Shown here piece after piece: positions 1-8,047 of a stretch of DNA of 16,446 bases (its first letter is position 1; each line of letters starts with the position of its first letter). Under the pieces are notes generated by a model. It was not told the DNA's origin, made no database searches, and saw only the letters and a list, made by a program, of their open reading frames with translations. This stretch comes from Fibrobacteres bacterium CG2_30_45_31 (lineage in GTDB: Bacteria > Fibrobacterota > Fibrobacteria > Fibrobacterales > Fibrobacteraceae): NCBI GenBank assembly GCA_001873075.1, contig MNYL01000059.1:1-16446 (forward strand), read 5' to 3'. The translations under genes were made by a program, and so were the position numbers.

Positions 1-199
1 ATTGTATAGGGCCTTGGAAATAGTACTTTTCGCCAATGCCGCCGATAAATTCCTTGACGAGTGGCAAGCGGGCTTTGTCGTATTCGTCCATCTGGTTGAA
101 GTGGCGGCAAAGTTCGTGCGCTTTGTGCTTCATATCCCTGAGTTCTTTTGTACGTGCGTCGAACAAGCGCCCCGCAAATATCTTTTCTTCTTCGATCAT
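1..199 (-). CDS. Sugar O-acetyltransferase (maltose/galactoside acetyltransferase type), N-terminal fragment
   Basis: Reading leftward from an ATG at 199, the product begins MIEEEKIFAGRLFDAR and continues with a helical segment containing ELCRHFNQ and then GGIGEKYYFQGP before running off the window. This order (EKxxAGxLxD, arginine-rich helix, LCxxFN, then the start of the left-handed beta-helix region) is the N-terminal Maac domain of the maltose/galactoside/NodL-type acetyltransferases, which move an acetyl group from acetyl-CoA to a sugar hydroxyl in the cytoplasm. About 66 codons are visible, roughly a third of a normal protein, so the catalytic hexapeptide-repeat part lies outside. The start matches the usual family start. 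No strong Shine-Dalgarno sequence precedes it. It is divergent from the defence operon and probably marks the left boundary of the accessory region. Confidence 0.85.
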   Translation of the reverse strand, partial: MIEEEKIFAGRLFDARTKELRDMKHKAHELCRHFNQMDEYDKARLPLVKEFIGGIGEKYYFQGPIQ

Positions 200-463
200 A
201 CGGGAAATATAGGTAACCAGACTGGGCAAAATACGTCAAACAAACAATACGTGCTAAAAATGCGGAATATTCTGCGGTTTTTATAAAAGTGAATTTCTAA
301 TTGTGAAATAAATAGTCGCCGTGTCCTTTATTGATTTATTCATAAGTTTGGGTCAAAATACAATCTAGAAATGAATTCTTTTTATCAATTCTGCTATAGC
401 GATGTTATATTTCGTTACGGAATTTTCTCAAATAGTTCAATTTGGATTTCAAAGGTTTTTGGA
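200..463. other. Divergent intergenic region, AT-rich, no gene seen
   Basis: This stretch separates the leftward acetyltransferase from the rightward regulator gene. An open frame extends upstream of the regulator from 371, but its extra 31 codons are not family-like and lack a ribosome binding site. A candidate plus-strand promoter lies at 382-411. On the minus strand a TTGACG (235-240) could serve the acetyltransferase, but no good -10 is correctly spaced. I see no RNA gene or repeat here. Confidence 0.5.
382..411 (+). promoter_or_regulatory. Candidate sigma70-like promoter for the defence operon
   Basis: TTATCA (382-387) and TATATT (406-411) are separated by 18 bases. They match the -35 and -10 consensus at 4/6 and 5/6 positions. 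The site lies about 50 bases upstream of the regulator ATG at 464, so transcription would begin near 418 and favour that ATG over the one at 371. The surrounding DNA is AT-rich, so a chance match is possible. Confidence 0.3.
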
Positions 464-664
464 ATGGAAAAAATATTTTCCTCAGTAGTAAAAATTGTAC
501 GAACCCACCTGAAAATGAGTCAGGAGGATCTGGCTCGTGAACTGGGGGTCAGTTTTGCCACTGTCAATCGTTGGGAAAATTCTAAAACGCAGCCCTCTCG
601 TTTAGCACGGAAACAGTTTGATTTTTTCTGCGAATCCATGCGGAAGGAGGGACGTTTGAAATGA
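464..664 (+). CDS. Small XRE-family helix-turn-helix regulator
   Basis: The 66-residue product is essentially one Cro/C1-type DNA-binding domain. Residues 19-40 contain SQEDLARELGVSFATVNRWE, with the classic Q-x-x-L-A-x-x-L-G-V-S...T-V-N-R-W-E pattern of helices 2 and 3, followed by a basic tail with KTQPSRLARK. I chose the ATG at 464 because AAAGG lies 8 bases upstream and the protein then begins just before the domain. The longer frame from 371 adds 31 residues unlike the family. The stop overlaps an ATG at 661 (ATGA). Its place at the head of the RM operon suggests a controller that limits expression of the restriction genes, but that is inference. It could also be the detached DNA-binding half of a once longer protein, given the broken gene that follows. 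Confidence 0.7.
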   Translation: MEKIFSSVVKIVRTHLKMSQEDLARELGVSFATVNRWENSKTQPSRLARKQFDFFCESMRKEGRLK

Positions 665-1003
665 ATATTTTTGTGTCAAAAAATGACACTGAGATGATGC
701 TATTTTTATGGCATCGGAAGGTTGTGTAAAATGAGCGTGCAGGTTATGCTTTTTAAGGATCGTCTGGAAATCTGGAGTCCTGGCTCTTTGCCACCCTCTT
801 TGACTAGTGAAAAACTGAAGGGTCCACACCCGTCTGTACTGGCGAATACTTTGAGTTCCATTCTCGGATTGAAGAGAAGGGTATTTCAGACACGGATTGA
901 TGATGGGGTCATTGAGTATACGCTTCCAGAGAAGTTGAACCGTCGCTTGCAAAAATACCGCCTGACGAACAAAGGGCGGACTTTGCTAAAGGATGAAATA
1001 TGA
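661..1003 (+). pseudogene. Remnant of a RecG-like/AlbA-type ATP-binding regulator (C-terminal pieces)
   Basis: From the ATG at 731 the frame reads MSVQVMLFKDRLEIWSPG, then LPPSLTSEKLKGPHPSVLAN, and ends with RLQKYRLTNKGRTLLKDEI. From memory of the family, SVQVMLFxDRLEVWxPGxLP and the end of HATPase_c_4/RecG-C-type ATP-binding proteins (often with an AlbA_2 domain) look just like this. In intact proteins the SVQV strand is preceded by CHRDYTSNA, and about 100 or more residues separate LAN from the final RLQKYRLT piece. Here the upstream bases encode a degraded HR in another frame (from about 712), with an in-frame stop and an apparent one-base shift. The segment after LAN is shortened. The last codon overlaps the hsdR ATG (ATGA at 1000-1003). 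A short peptide from 731 could still be made and couple translation to hsdR, but the original enzyme is gone. Confidence 0.55.
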
Positions 1004-4000
1004 CGTTTAACGAAGATTCTCGTGTAAAGATTCCGGTGATTCTCCACTTGATGCGATTAGGTTATGAATACATCTCCTTAAAGGATCGTTCTTGGGATTT
1101 GGAAACCAATATTTTTACTGACTTATTTCTCGCTGCCGTGTCCAGAATTAATCCCGGTGTTCCAGAAGACGATTTGAAGCGAACATTGGCTGATTTGAAA
1201 CTGACTCTGGATTATGAAGATTTAGGGAAGGCTTTTTACGAAAAAATTACGGCTTCTTCTGGAATCAAACTAATTGATTTTGAAAATTTCAAAAAGAACT
1301 CCTTTCATGTAGTGACAGAACTGACTTGTCAGAACGGCGATGAGGAGTTTAGGCCCGATATCACGCTTCTCATCAACGGCATGCCTCTGGTCTTTATTGA
1401 AGTGAAGAAACCGAATAATCGAGAGGGTATTTTAGCGGAAAGAGACCGTATTAAGAGACGGTTTCAAAATTCTAAGTTCCGGCGTTTTGTGAATGTCACC
1501 CAGTTCATGATTTTTAGCAATAATATGGAGTATGATGACGGGGATATGCAACCGATTCAGGGGGCATTCTATGCTACAACTTCCTATTATAAGCCTAAAT
1601 TCAACTATTTCCGCGAAGAGGAAGTATTCAATTACACGGCTTTGCTGAAGCCCCTTTCCGATGATGCAGAGTTGAACGTCCTGAAGGACAATAACTTAGA
1701 GGTGATCCGCACCAATCCTGAATTTATTACCAATAAGGAACCGGATCGCCCTACTAACCGTATTTGCACGTCACTACTGAATTGGGAGCGACTGGCTTTT
1801 GTGTTGCGTTATGGCCTCGCCTATGTGCAGGAGACAGATGGTTTGCAAAAACACATCATGCGCTATCCACAGATGTTTGCCACCAAAGCAATTGAAACTA
1901 AATTGGAGGCTGGTGTAAAAAAGGGAATTATCTGGCACACGCAGGGCAGCGGAAAAACGGCACTTGCCTTTTTTAACGTGCATTTTCTCACCGATTACTT
2001 TCAGAAAAAACAAATTATTCCCAAGTTCTATTTTATCGTGGACAGGCTCGATCTATTGCAGCAGGCGGCAGGAGAATTCAAGGCCCGCGGGCTGGTGGTG
2101 CATACCGTGAATTCACGCGAGGCCTTTAGCCGGGAGATCAAATCCATTCAGGTGATTCACAACCATTCGGGCCGGACTGAAATCACGGTAGTCAATATCC
2201 AGAAATTCAAAGACGATCCAGATGTGGTTTCGATCAGAGACTACAGCGTAGATATTCAGCGGGTTTATTTTCTGGATGAAGTGCACAGGAGTTATAATCC
2301 TAAAGGAAGTTTTCTTGCTAATCTGGATGAATCCGATCGCAATGCCATTAAAATCGGTCTAACCGGAACTCCTTTATTGGGACATGATTACACTTCTCGT
2401 TCTTTGTTTGGTGATTACATTCACAAGTATTATTACAACGCCTCCATTGCCGATGGCTATACATTGCGTCTGATCCGGGAAGAGATTGAAACTCATTATA
2501 AAATGCAACTACAAAAAACTTTAGAGGCATTGGAAGTCAAGCAGGGCGACTTGGATAAGTCCCTGATATACGCGCATCCGAGTTATGTAGAGCCTCTGCT
2601 GGATTACATTGTATCTGATTTTGAAAAAAGTCGGGCCGCCTTGAACGACAATAGCATTGGCGCTATGGTTATCTGTGACAGCTCTGAACAGGCAAAAAGA
2701 CTGTATCAACTTTTTCAGCAAAAATACGCAGTTTCTGAAAACCAGAAAGGCAACGCAGTGATACCTTATTCCATGGTTGCGGATAAAACTGTTTCTTGGA
2801 TGGCACAGGAAAAAGAAAAAAAGAAAGTAAAATCAGCACTGTTGATTCTGCATGATGAGGGGACAAAAGAAGATCGCAAGGAGTGGGTGGAGGATTACAA
2901 AAAGGGTTCATACGATATTCTTTTCGTATACAATATGCTTTTGACAGGATTCGATGCCCACCGGCTGAAAAAGTTGTACCTGGGACGTGTCATTAAAAGG
3001 CACAATCTATTGCAGGCCTTGACCCGGGTGAATCGACCCTATAAGGATTTTCGCTATGGCTATGTGGTGGATTTTGCTGATATTCGCACAGAGTTTGACG
3101 AAACTAACCGCGCTTATCTTGACGAGCTGCAATGTGAGTTGGGTGATGAGATGGAACACTACAGTCATTTGTTCAAGACCACGGAAGAAATTCAGAGTGA
3201 TATTGAACGCATAAAAGATGTTCTATTCCGTTTTGATACAGAAAATGCTGAAATATTTTCTCAGGAGATTAGTGAAATTCAGGATCGGAAAACCGTCCTC
3301 GCCCTGAAAAAGGCGCTGGAGGATGCTCGGAATCTTTACAATTTGATCCGTTTGCAGGGAGAATACACATTCCTGAATCATCTGGATTTTCCGATGCTGA
3401 ATAAGCTCTATCGGGAAACTTGCAACCATCTGGATCTGCTGAACTTAAAAGAGAGTGTTGAGCAGGGGCAGGATACAACGAATCTTCTCAATGTGGCCTT
3501 GGAAGATATTCTGTTCAAGTTCACTAAAGTGGGTGAAGAAGAACTGGTACTCGCTGACCAGTTAAAGGATTCTCTCCGAAAGGCTCGTGAAGCACTGGCC
3601 TTGAATTTTGACCAGCAGGATCCCCAGTTTATTACCCTCAGGGAAGAGCTGGAACGGTTGTTCAAAAAGAAAAATCTGAATGAAGTTACTCAGCAGGAAA
3701 TGAATGAAAATATTCACATGCTCAATCAGATTCACGAAAAAGTGAAGGAACTGAACCGTGAAAATAATCTGCTGCGGGACAAATACCATGGCGATGCTAA
3801 GTATGCGCGTATCCACAAACGATTGTGGGAAAAAGGAAACCTTAGTGACACAGAACGAAAAATTTTTGAAGCTCTGTTGCGGGTAAAGCAGGACGCTGAT
3901 GATAAGGTTTTGAACAACAGTCAGATTTTGGAGAACGAAAACTATTTTGAACGTTCTGTACAGCCTTTTGTGATCAGCCGCTTTATGAATGAGCAGGGAA

Positions 4001-4089
4001 TAAAACTGAACCCGAAGTCTTCTCAGTGGATTAACCACTTGATTGTAAACGAATATCTCAACGAATTTAATGGAGTCCATGCATGGTAG
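1000..4089 (+). CDS. hsdR: Type I restriction enzyme, R (restriction and translocase) subunit
   Basis: The 1029-residue protein is full length for HsdR. An N-terminal PD-(D/E)xK nuclease domain shows RPD at 118-120 and EVKK at 134-137. The SF2 translocase follows, with Walker A GSGKT at 316-320, the DEAD-box variant DEVH at 426-429 and motif III TGTP at 455-458. A second RecA domain carries NMLLTGFDAHRLKKLYLGR and QALTRVNRPY (motifs V and VI). A long helical C-terminal part with charged coiled-coil segments (roughly 700-950) would dock on the methylase core. HsdR pulls DNA past the complex with ATP and cuts far from unmethylated recognition sites. Its start overlaps the preceding remnant by 4 bases and its stop overlaps hsdM by 7, so translation is coupled. 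All key catalytic residues appear intact. Confidence 0.95.
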   Translation: MTFNEDSRVKIPVILHLMRLGYEYISLKDRSWDLETNIFTDLFLAAVSRINPGVPEDDLKRTLADLKLTLDYEDLGKAFYEKITASSGIKLIDFENFKKNSFHVVTELTCQNGDEEFRPDITLLINGMPLVFIEVKKPNNREGILAERDRIKRRFQNSKFRRFVNVTQFMIFSNNMEYDDGDMQPIQGAFYATTSYYKPKFNYFREEEVFNYTALLKPLSDDAELNVLKDNNLEVIRTNPEFITNKEPDRPTNRICTSLLNWERLAFVLRYGLAYVQETDGLQKHIMRYPQMFATKAIETKLEAGVKKGIIWHTQGSGKTALAFFNVHFLTDYFQKKQIIPKFYFIVDRLDLLQQAAGEFKARGLVVHTVNSREAFSREIKSIQVIHNHSGRTEITVVNIQKFKDDPDVVSIRDYSVDIQRVYFLDEVHRSYNPKGSFLANLDESDRNAIKIGLTGTPLLGHDYTSRSLFGDYIHKYYYNASIADGYTLRLIREEIETHYKMQLQKTLEALEVKQGDLDKSLIYAHPSYVEPLLDYIVSDFEKSRAALNDNSIGAMVICDSSEQAKRLYQLFQQKYAVSENQKGNAVIPYSMVADKTVSWMAQEKEKKKVKSALLILHDEGTKEDRKEWVEDYKKGSYDILFVYNMLLTGFDAHRLKKLYLGRVIKRHNLLQALTRVNRPYKDFRYGYVVDFADIRTEFDETNRAYLDELQCELGDEMEHYSHLFKTTEEIQSDIERIKDVLFRFDTENAEIFSQEISEIQDRKTVLALKKALEDARNLYNLIRLQGEYTFLNHLDFPMLNKLYRETCNHLDLLNLKESVEQGQDTTNLLNVALEDILFKFTKVGEEELVLADQLKDSLRKAREALALNFDQQDPQFITLREELERLFKKKNLNEVTQQEMNENIHMLNQIHEKVKELNRENNLLRDKYHGDAKYARIHKRLWEKGNLSDTERKIFEALLRVKQDADDKVLNNSQILENENYFERSVQPFVISRFMNEQGIKLNPKSSQWINHLIVNEYLNEFNGVHAW

Positions 4090-5720
4090 AAATGGAATTT
4101 AAAGCCAAAACCCTACATTTGATTGACAATCTTAAAAGTGTTTGCGCGAATTATGGGCTAGGCAATGATGGCAACGAATTTAAAATTATCACCCAGGTTT
4201 TTCTATACAAATTTCTGAACGACAAGTTTGCCTTTGAAGCCAAGAAGCTAAACAAAAAAGTGGCGAAGGCTGAGAAGTGGGACGATGTTTTGACAGCCAT
4301 GAGTGAGAATGATTTTAAAATGCTTACTCTGGAGATGGGAGCCGATATTGCTACACTGAAGCCGTCCCATTTCATCTCCACTCTCTGGAAACAGCAGGAC
4401 AAAGCGGATTTTGCGAAGCTTTTTGACGATACACTCATGGATATCGCCAGTAGCAACAACGATGTTTTTGCTGTCAAAACGGATGGCGGAGCCAAGGTTG
4501 TGTTATTTGATCGTCTCAGTCACTTTGTGGCTGATGAATCCAAACGAGATCCCTTTTGCAGGGCCATTATCAATAATTTGAGTGACTTCAGCTTTGAACG
4601 GATCTTCACCGAGAAGTTTGATTTTTATGCTGCCATTTTTGAATACCTCATTAAAGACTACAACAGCAACAGCGGCGGAAAATATGCTGAATATTTCACG
4701 CCTCACGCTGTGGCGCGCATTATGGCCAAAATTCTCGTGCCCCAAGACCAGCAGGGGAAAATAAAAAACGTATCCTGCTACGATCCATCGGCGGGATCGG
4801 GAACTCTTTTGATGAATTTGGCTCATGCCATTGGGGAAAGTCGCTGTACGCTCTATGCTCAGGATATTTCGCAGAAGTCTTCCAGCCTTTTGCGCTTGAA
4901 TTTAATTCTGAACAATCTGGTGCATTCAATTCCCAACGTGATTCAGGGAAATACCCTGCTGCAGCCCTATCACAAGGATGGTAGGGAACTGAAAAAGTTC
5001 GACTACATTGTCTCCAATCCGCCTTTTAAATTGGACTTCAGCGATTTTCGGGATGCTCTGGATACTAAAGCCAATCAGGAACGCTTTTTTGCCGGGATTC
5101 CGAACATTCTTAAAACGGCCAAAGACAAAATGGCGATTTATCAGTTGTTTTTGCAGCACATTATTTATTCTCTGAAGCCGGGAGGAAAAGCGGCAGTTGT
5201 CGTTCCCACGGGATTTATTACAGCTCAGTCGGGAATTGACAAAGGAATTCGCGAGTATTTGGTAAAACATAAAATGCTCGCCGGAGTGGTCTCCATGCCG
5301 AGTAATATTTTCGCCTCCACCGGGACCAACGTCTCCATCGTTTTTATGGATGCGAACAATAAGGGCAAGGTGATTCTGATTGATGCCTCGAACCTAGGCG
5401 AAAAAGTCAAGGATGGCAAGAATCAAAAGACTGTGTTGAAACCCGAAGAAGAGCAGCGCATTATTGATGTGTTCAGTGGTAAAAAAGTGGAGGATGATTT
5501 TTCAGTGGCGGTGGACTATGAGGAAATTGCCGCGAAGAATTACTCCCTGAGCGCCGGACAGTACTTTGATGTGAAAATCGAGTATGTGGATATCACGCCA
5601 AAACAGTTTGCCAAAAAGATGAAGGACTACACCGACAATCTGGAAAAGATGTTTGATGACTCTCACAAGCTGGAGCGGGAAATCAAAAAGCAACTGGCGG
5701 GGTTGAAGTATGGGAAGTGA
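4083..5720 (+). CDS. hsdM: Type I restriction-modification system, M (N6-adenine methyltransferase) subunit
   Basis: The 545-residue protein has the HsdM N-terminal helical domain (about 8-150). The N6 DNA methylase domain follows: YFTP at 204-207, the S-adenosylmethionine loop DPSAGSG at 234-240 (motif I) and the catalytic NPPF at 312-315 (motif IV). Conserved LKPGGKAAVVVPTGF and later ISIV-like strands come next. The C-terminal 60 residues are charged and helical, as expected for contact with HsdS. Two HsdM copies plus one HsdS methylate adenine in both strands of the bipartite target. The ATG at 4083 overlaps the hsdR stop; a second ATG at 4092 is an alternative start. The stop overlaps the next gene by 11 bases. 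Confidence 0.95.
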   Translation: MVEMEFKAKTLHLIDNLKSVCANYGLGNDGNEFKIITQVFLYKFLNDKFAFEAKKLNKKVAKAEKWDDVLTAMSENDFKMLTLEMGADIATLKPSHFISTLWKQQDKADFAKLFDDTLMDIASSNNDVFAVKTDGGAKVVLFDRLSHFVADESKRDPFCRAIINNLSDFSFERIFTEKFDFYAAIFEYLIKDYNSNSGGKYAEYFTPHAVARIMAKILVPQDQQGKIKNVSCYDPSAGSGTLLMNLAHAIGESRCTLYAQDISQKSSSLLRLNLILNNLVHSIPNVIQGNTLLQPYHKDGRELKKFDYIVSNPPFKLDFSDFRDALDTKANQERFFAGIPNILKTAKDKMAIYQLFLQHIIYSLKPGGKAAVVVPTGFITAQSGIDKGIREYLVKHKMLAGVVSMPSNIFASTGTNVSIVFMDANNKGKVILIDASNLGEKVKDGKNQKTVLKPEEEQRIIDVFSGKKVEDDFSVAVDYEEIAAKNYSLSAGQYFDVKIEYVDITPKQFAKKMKDYTDNLEKMFDDSHKLEREIKKQLAGLKYGK

Positions 5721-6714
5721 CGTTGAAGCAAAGGAAGCTGCTTTTACTGAAGTTCTGAAGATCATCCAGATCGGTCAGAGGAAAGCCCATCAGGTCGCCA
5801 ACGCAGCCATGCTGGAAACCTATTGGAATATCGGTGGTTACTTGGCCGAACAGGTGAAGTCTAAAAAGTGGGGCCAGTCTGTTGTGGCGGAGCTTTCTTC
5901 TTGGCTGCAAAGTAAAGTTTCGGGAATCAGAGGCTTTTCTCCGCAAAACCTGTGGCGAATGAAACAGCTTTTTGAACTGTATTCCGAGGATCCAAAACTC
6001 TCACCACTGGTGAGAGAAATTGGATGGACCCAAAATTGCATCATTATGGCGCAGTGCAAAATAGCAGAAGAACGGGAATTTTATCTGAAAAGCGCGATCA
6101 AATCTGGGTGGAGCAAGGCGGAACTGGAAAAACAAATTGGTTCCAGTACTTTTGAGCGTACCATGATCTCTAATAAAAAACTCTCACCAGCAGTGAGAGA
6201 ATTGCCTCAGAATGTGAAAGGGGTCTTTAAGGATTCCTACCTTCTTGAATTCTTGGGGCTACCGGAACAGCACCAGGAAAAAGATCTGCAGTCCGCTTTG
6301 GTTGCCAATTTACGGCAGTTTTTGCTGGAACTGGGCGATGGCTTTACCTACATCGGGGAAAAGGTCCGCGTGCAGGTAGGACAAAAAGACTTTGAACTGG
6401 ATTTACTTTTTTTCCATCGTGATTTGCAATGCATGGTGGCTTTTGAACTTAAAACCGGGGATTTTGAACCTTCGCATTTCGGGCAGCTTGCTTTTTATCT
6501 GGAAGCCTTGGACCGTCAGAAGAAACGGCCTCACGAAAATCCAACTATCGGTGTTTTGCTTTGTAAAAGCAAGGATGATGAGGTGGTGGAAATGGCTCTC
6601 AGCCGCACATTGGCTCCTGCATTAGTTTCAGAATACCAGACTAAAATGATTCCTAAAGAATTGCTAAGGCAGAAATTGCATGAGTGGACTGAGATGCTGG
6701 AGGGGGAGGGATGA
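5710..6714 (+). CDS. DUF1016/YhcG-family PD-(D/E)xK nuclease protein, RM-associated
   Basis: The 334-residue protein matches the DUF1016 (YhcG) family along its length. It has an N-terminal helical domain with VANAAMLETYWNIGGYL (about 30-46), then GFSPQNLWRMKQL and EEREFYLKSAIKSGWSKAEL. The C-terminal nuclease domain carries FELDLLFFHRDLQCMVAFELKTG, in which D231, E246 and K248 would be the PD-(D/E)xK catalytic set. The ending SRTLAPALVSEYQT is also typical. Such genes are often found inside type I RM operons, but their exact job is not known to me; a nuclease or accessory restriction role is inferred. The ATG at 5710 lies inside the end of hsdM, so coupling is likely. The coding DNA contains two near-identical 19-bp dyads (5998-6016 and 6181-6199), described separately. 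Confidence 0.9.
   Translation: MGSDVEAKEAAFTEVLKIIQIGQRKAHQVANAAMLETYWNIGGYLAEQVKSKKWGQSVVAELSSWLQSKVSGIRGFSPQNLWRMKQLFELYSEDPKLSPLVREIGWTQNCIIMAQCKIAEEREFYLKSAIKSGWSKAELEKQIGSSTFERTMISNKKLSPAVRELPQNVKGVFKDSYLLEFLGLPEQHQEKDLQSALVANLRQFLLELGDGFTYIGEKVRVQVGQKDFELDLLFFHRDLQCMVAFELKTGDFEPSHFGQLAFYLEALDRQKKRPHENPTIGVLLCKSKDDEVVEMALSRTLAPALVSEYQTKMIPKELLRQKLHEWTEMLEGEG
5998..6016. repeat. Intragenic palindrome, copy 1 (CTCTCAC...GTGAGAG)
   Basis: A perfect 9-bp dyad with a single central base (CTCTCACCA, C, TGGTGAGAG) lies inside the DUF1016 gene and encodes LSPLVRE. A second copy with the same seven-base arms occurs 183 bases later. The peptide SPxxRE is conserved in the family, so protein constraint may partly explain the repetition. 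Confidence 0.6.
6181..6199. repeat. Intragenic palindrome, copy 2 (CTCTCAC...GTGAGAG)
   Basis: The arms CTCTCAC and GTGAGAG enclose CAGCA and encode LSPAVRE. It is in the same codon phase as copy 1 and differs only in the centre. In RNA each copy could form a 7-9 bp hairpin; as DNA each could bind a dimeric protein. Neither use is shown. Confidence 0.6.
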
Positions 6715-6782
6715 ATGGGATGATGAAGTACCGCAGGTTGGAGCGGGAGTTTGCAAAGTGGTTGGTGGGAGTGAATAGATGA
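6711..6782 (+). CDS. Possible 23-residue translationally coupled mini-ORF
   Basis: Between the DUF1016 gene and hsdS lies an ATG at 6711 overlapping the DUF1016 stop (ATGA) and preceded by a strong purine-rich GGAGGGGGAGGG. It encodes MNGMMKYRRLEREFAKWLVG plus three residues and stops at 6780-6782, overlapping the hsdS ATG (ATGA at 6779-6782). The gap is therefore bridged exactly by an open frame linked at both ends by four-base overlaps. The peptide is basic and amphipathic. I recognise no family. It may be a leader peptide carrying ribosomes to hsdS, a remnant of another RM-associated gene, or chance. Confidence 0.35.
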   Translation: MNGMMKYRRLEREFAKWLVGVNR

Positions 6783-8044
6783 AAAAACAGATTCCGTTAT
6801 TACAGATTACCTCTAAAATTGGAAGCGGGGCGACTCCTCATGGTGGAAGTAATGTCTATTTAAAAAAAGGAATATCTTTTATAAGAAGTCAGAATGTGCA
6901 AGATATGCATTTTTCAGAAAATGGACTGGTCTTTTTAAATCAAGAACAAGCAAAAAATTTGAATGGTGTTTCAGTAAAATCGGGTGATATTCTTTTGAAT
7001 ATTACAGGGGACTCAATCGCTCGTAGTTGTATTGTTCCAGATGAAATTTTACCTGCACGGGTCAACCAGCATGTAGCTATTATTCGATGTAAGAATAAAC
7101 AAGATGCAGAATATATTGGTTATTATATTCAATATTTGAAGCCTCATTTGCTCCAAATTTGCAAAGTTGGGGGAACTCGTAATGCGCTAACAAAGGATGT
7201 CATTTCAAAATTAAACGTTCATTTACTTGATGATAGATGTAAAAGAGCAACAATATTGACATCAATCAACAAAAAAATAGAACTCAACAACCGCATCAAC
7301 GCCGAGCTTGAAGCCATGGCCAAAACGTTGTATGATTACTGGTTTGTGCAGTTCGATTTCCCGGATGAGAAGGGCCGGCCCTATAAGAGTTCTGGCGGCA
7401 AAATGGTTTACAACAAAGTATTGAAGCGGAAAATCCCCGAGGGGTGGGGGGTAAATTCCTTAGATGATTGGATTCAGATGGAACGAGGTGTCACCTACGC
7501 TAAGAAAGATATCTGCGAGATAAAATCTAAAGGGGCCTCAGGAATTCTTCGTGCAACAAACGTTACTGGGAACATTATTGATATTGACGATATGGTTTAT
7601 ATTTCAAAGGAAAAAATTCAGTCCAGACAAAAGCTGCATAAATATGACACATTAATGGTGATGTCTAGCGGTAGCAAAGAGCATGTAGGTAAAAATGGCC
7701 TTTTCTATTTTGATGTTCCTCAATGCTTTGGTGCGTTTTGCTCAAAAATTGCTTCAAAAAATAACAATTATCATTTTTTTATAACCTTAATCCTCCAATC
7801 TAGCAGTTTTAAGTCTTATATCAAAAGTCAGTGCCTCGGAACGAACATAAATAATTTGACAAATGAGCTCATATACAGGTATAACGTTGTTCAACCAGAT
7901 TCAAAAATTCTTCAAAAATTTGAAAAATCTGTTCAAAAATTTTATGAGCAAACTGCCTTGAATTTTCAAGAAAATCAAAAATTGACAGAGCTCCGCGACT
8001 GGCTTCTTCCGATGCTGATGAATGGGCAGGTAAAGGTCGGGTGA
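6779..8044 (+). CDS. hsdS: Type I restriction-modification system, S (specificity) subunit
   Basis: The 421-residue protein has the classic two-half layout. Target recognition domain 1 spans about 5-150. A central conserved helical spacer (about 155-225) contains INKKIELNNRINAELEAMAK and DYWFVQFDFPDEKGRPYKSS. Target recognition domain 2 spans about 225-380, opening with IPEGWG. The C-terminal conserved helix ends LRDWLLPMLMNGQVKVG. HsdS reads a bipartite DNA site and positions two HsdM subunits. Both recognition domains are visibly AT-richer than the central spacer and than hsdR/hsdM, as expected if they have been exchanged by recombination. A run of six G (7446-7451) lies at the junction of spacer and second domain. 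The start overlaps the 23-codon mini-ORF stop. The stop is only 3 bases before the next gene. Confidence 0.95.
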   Translation: MKKQIPLLQITSKIGSGATPHGGSNVYLKKGISFIRSQNVQDMHFSENGLVFLNQEQAKNLNGVSVKSGDILLNITGDSIARSCIVPDEILPARVNQHVAIIRCKNKQDAEYIGYYIQYLKPHLLQICKVGGTRNALTKDVISKLNVHLLDDRCKRATILTSINKKIELNNRINAELEAMAKTLYDYWFVQFDFPDEKGRPYKSSGGKMVYNKVLKRKIPEGWGVNSLDDWIQMERGVTYAKKDICEIKSKGASGILRATNVTGNIIDIDDMVYISKEKIQSRQKLHKYDTLMVMSSGSKEHVGKNGLFYFDVPQCFGAFCSKIASKNNNYHFFITLILQSSSFKSYIKSQCLGTNINNLTNELIYRYNVVQPDSKILQKFEKSVQKFYEQTALNFQENQKLTELRDWLLPMLMNGQVKVG

Positions 8045-8047
8045 AAG

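Noticed and set aside
2..286. Plus-strand open frame of 94 codons at the left edge
   Set aside because: It is antisense to the acetyltransferase start, whose protein matches a known domain; the plus-strand product has no family features.
371..463. Upstream extension of the XRE regulator
   Set aside because: The added 31 residues are not family-like, no ribosome site precedes the ATG at 371, and the likely promoter lies inside this extension.
3562..4080. Minus-strand open frame of 172 codons within hsdR
   Set aside because: It lies wholly under the conserved hsdR C-terminus and its translation has no recognisable motif; it is a shadow frame.
7446..7451. G6 tract in hsdS as a phase-variation switch
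   Set aside because: Six G residues are too few for strong slippage, and the tract is explained by codons for the conserved EGWG segment.
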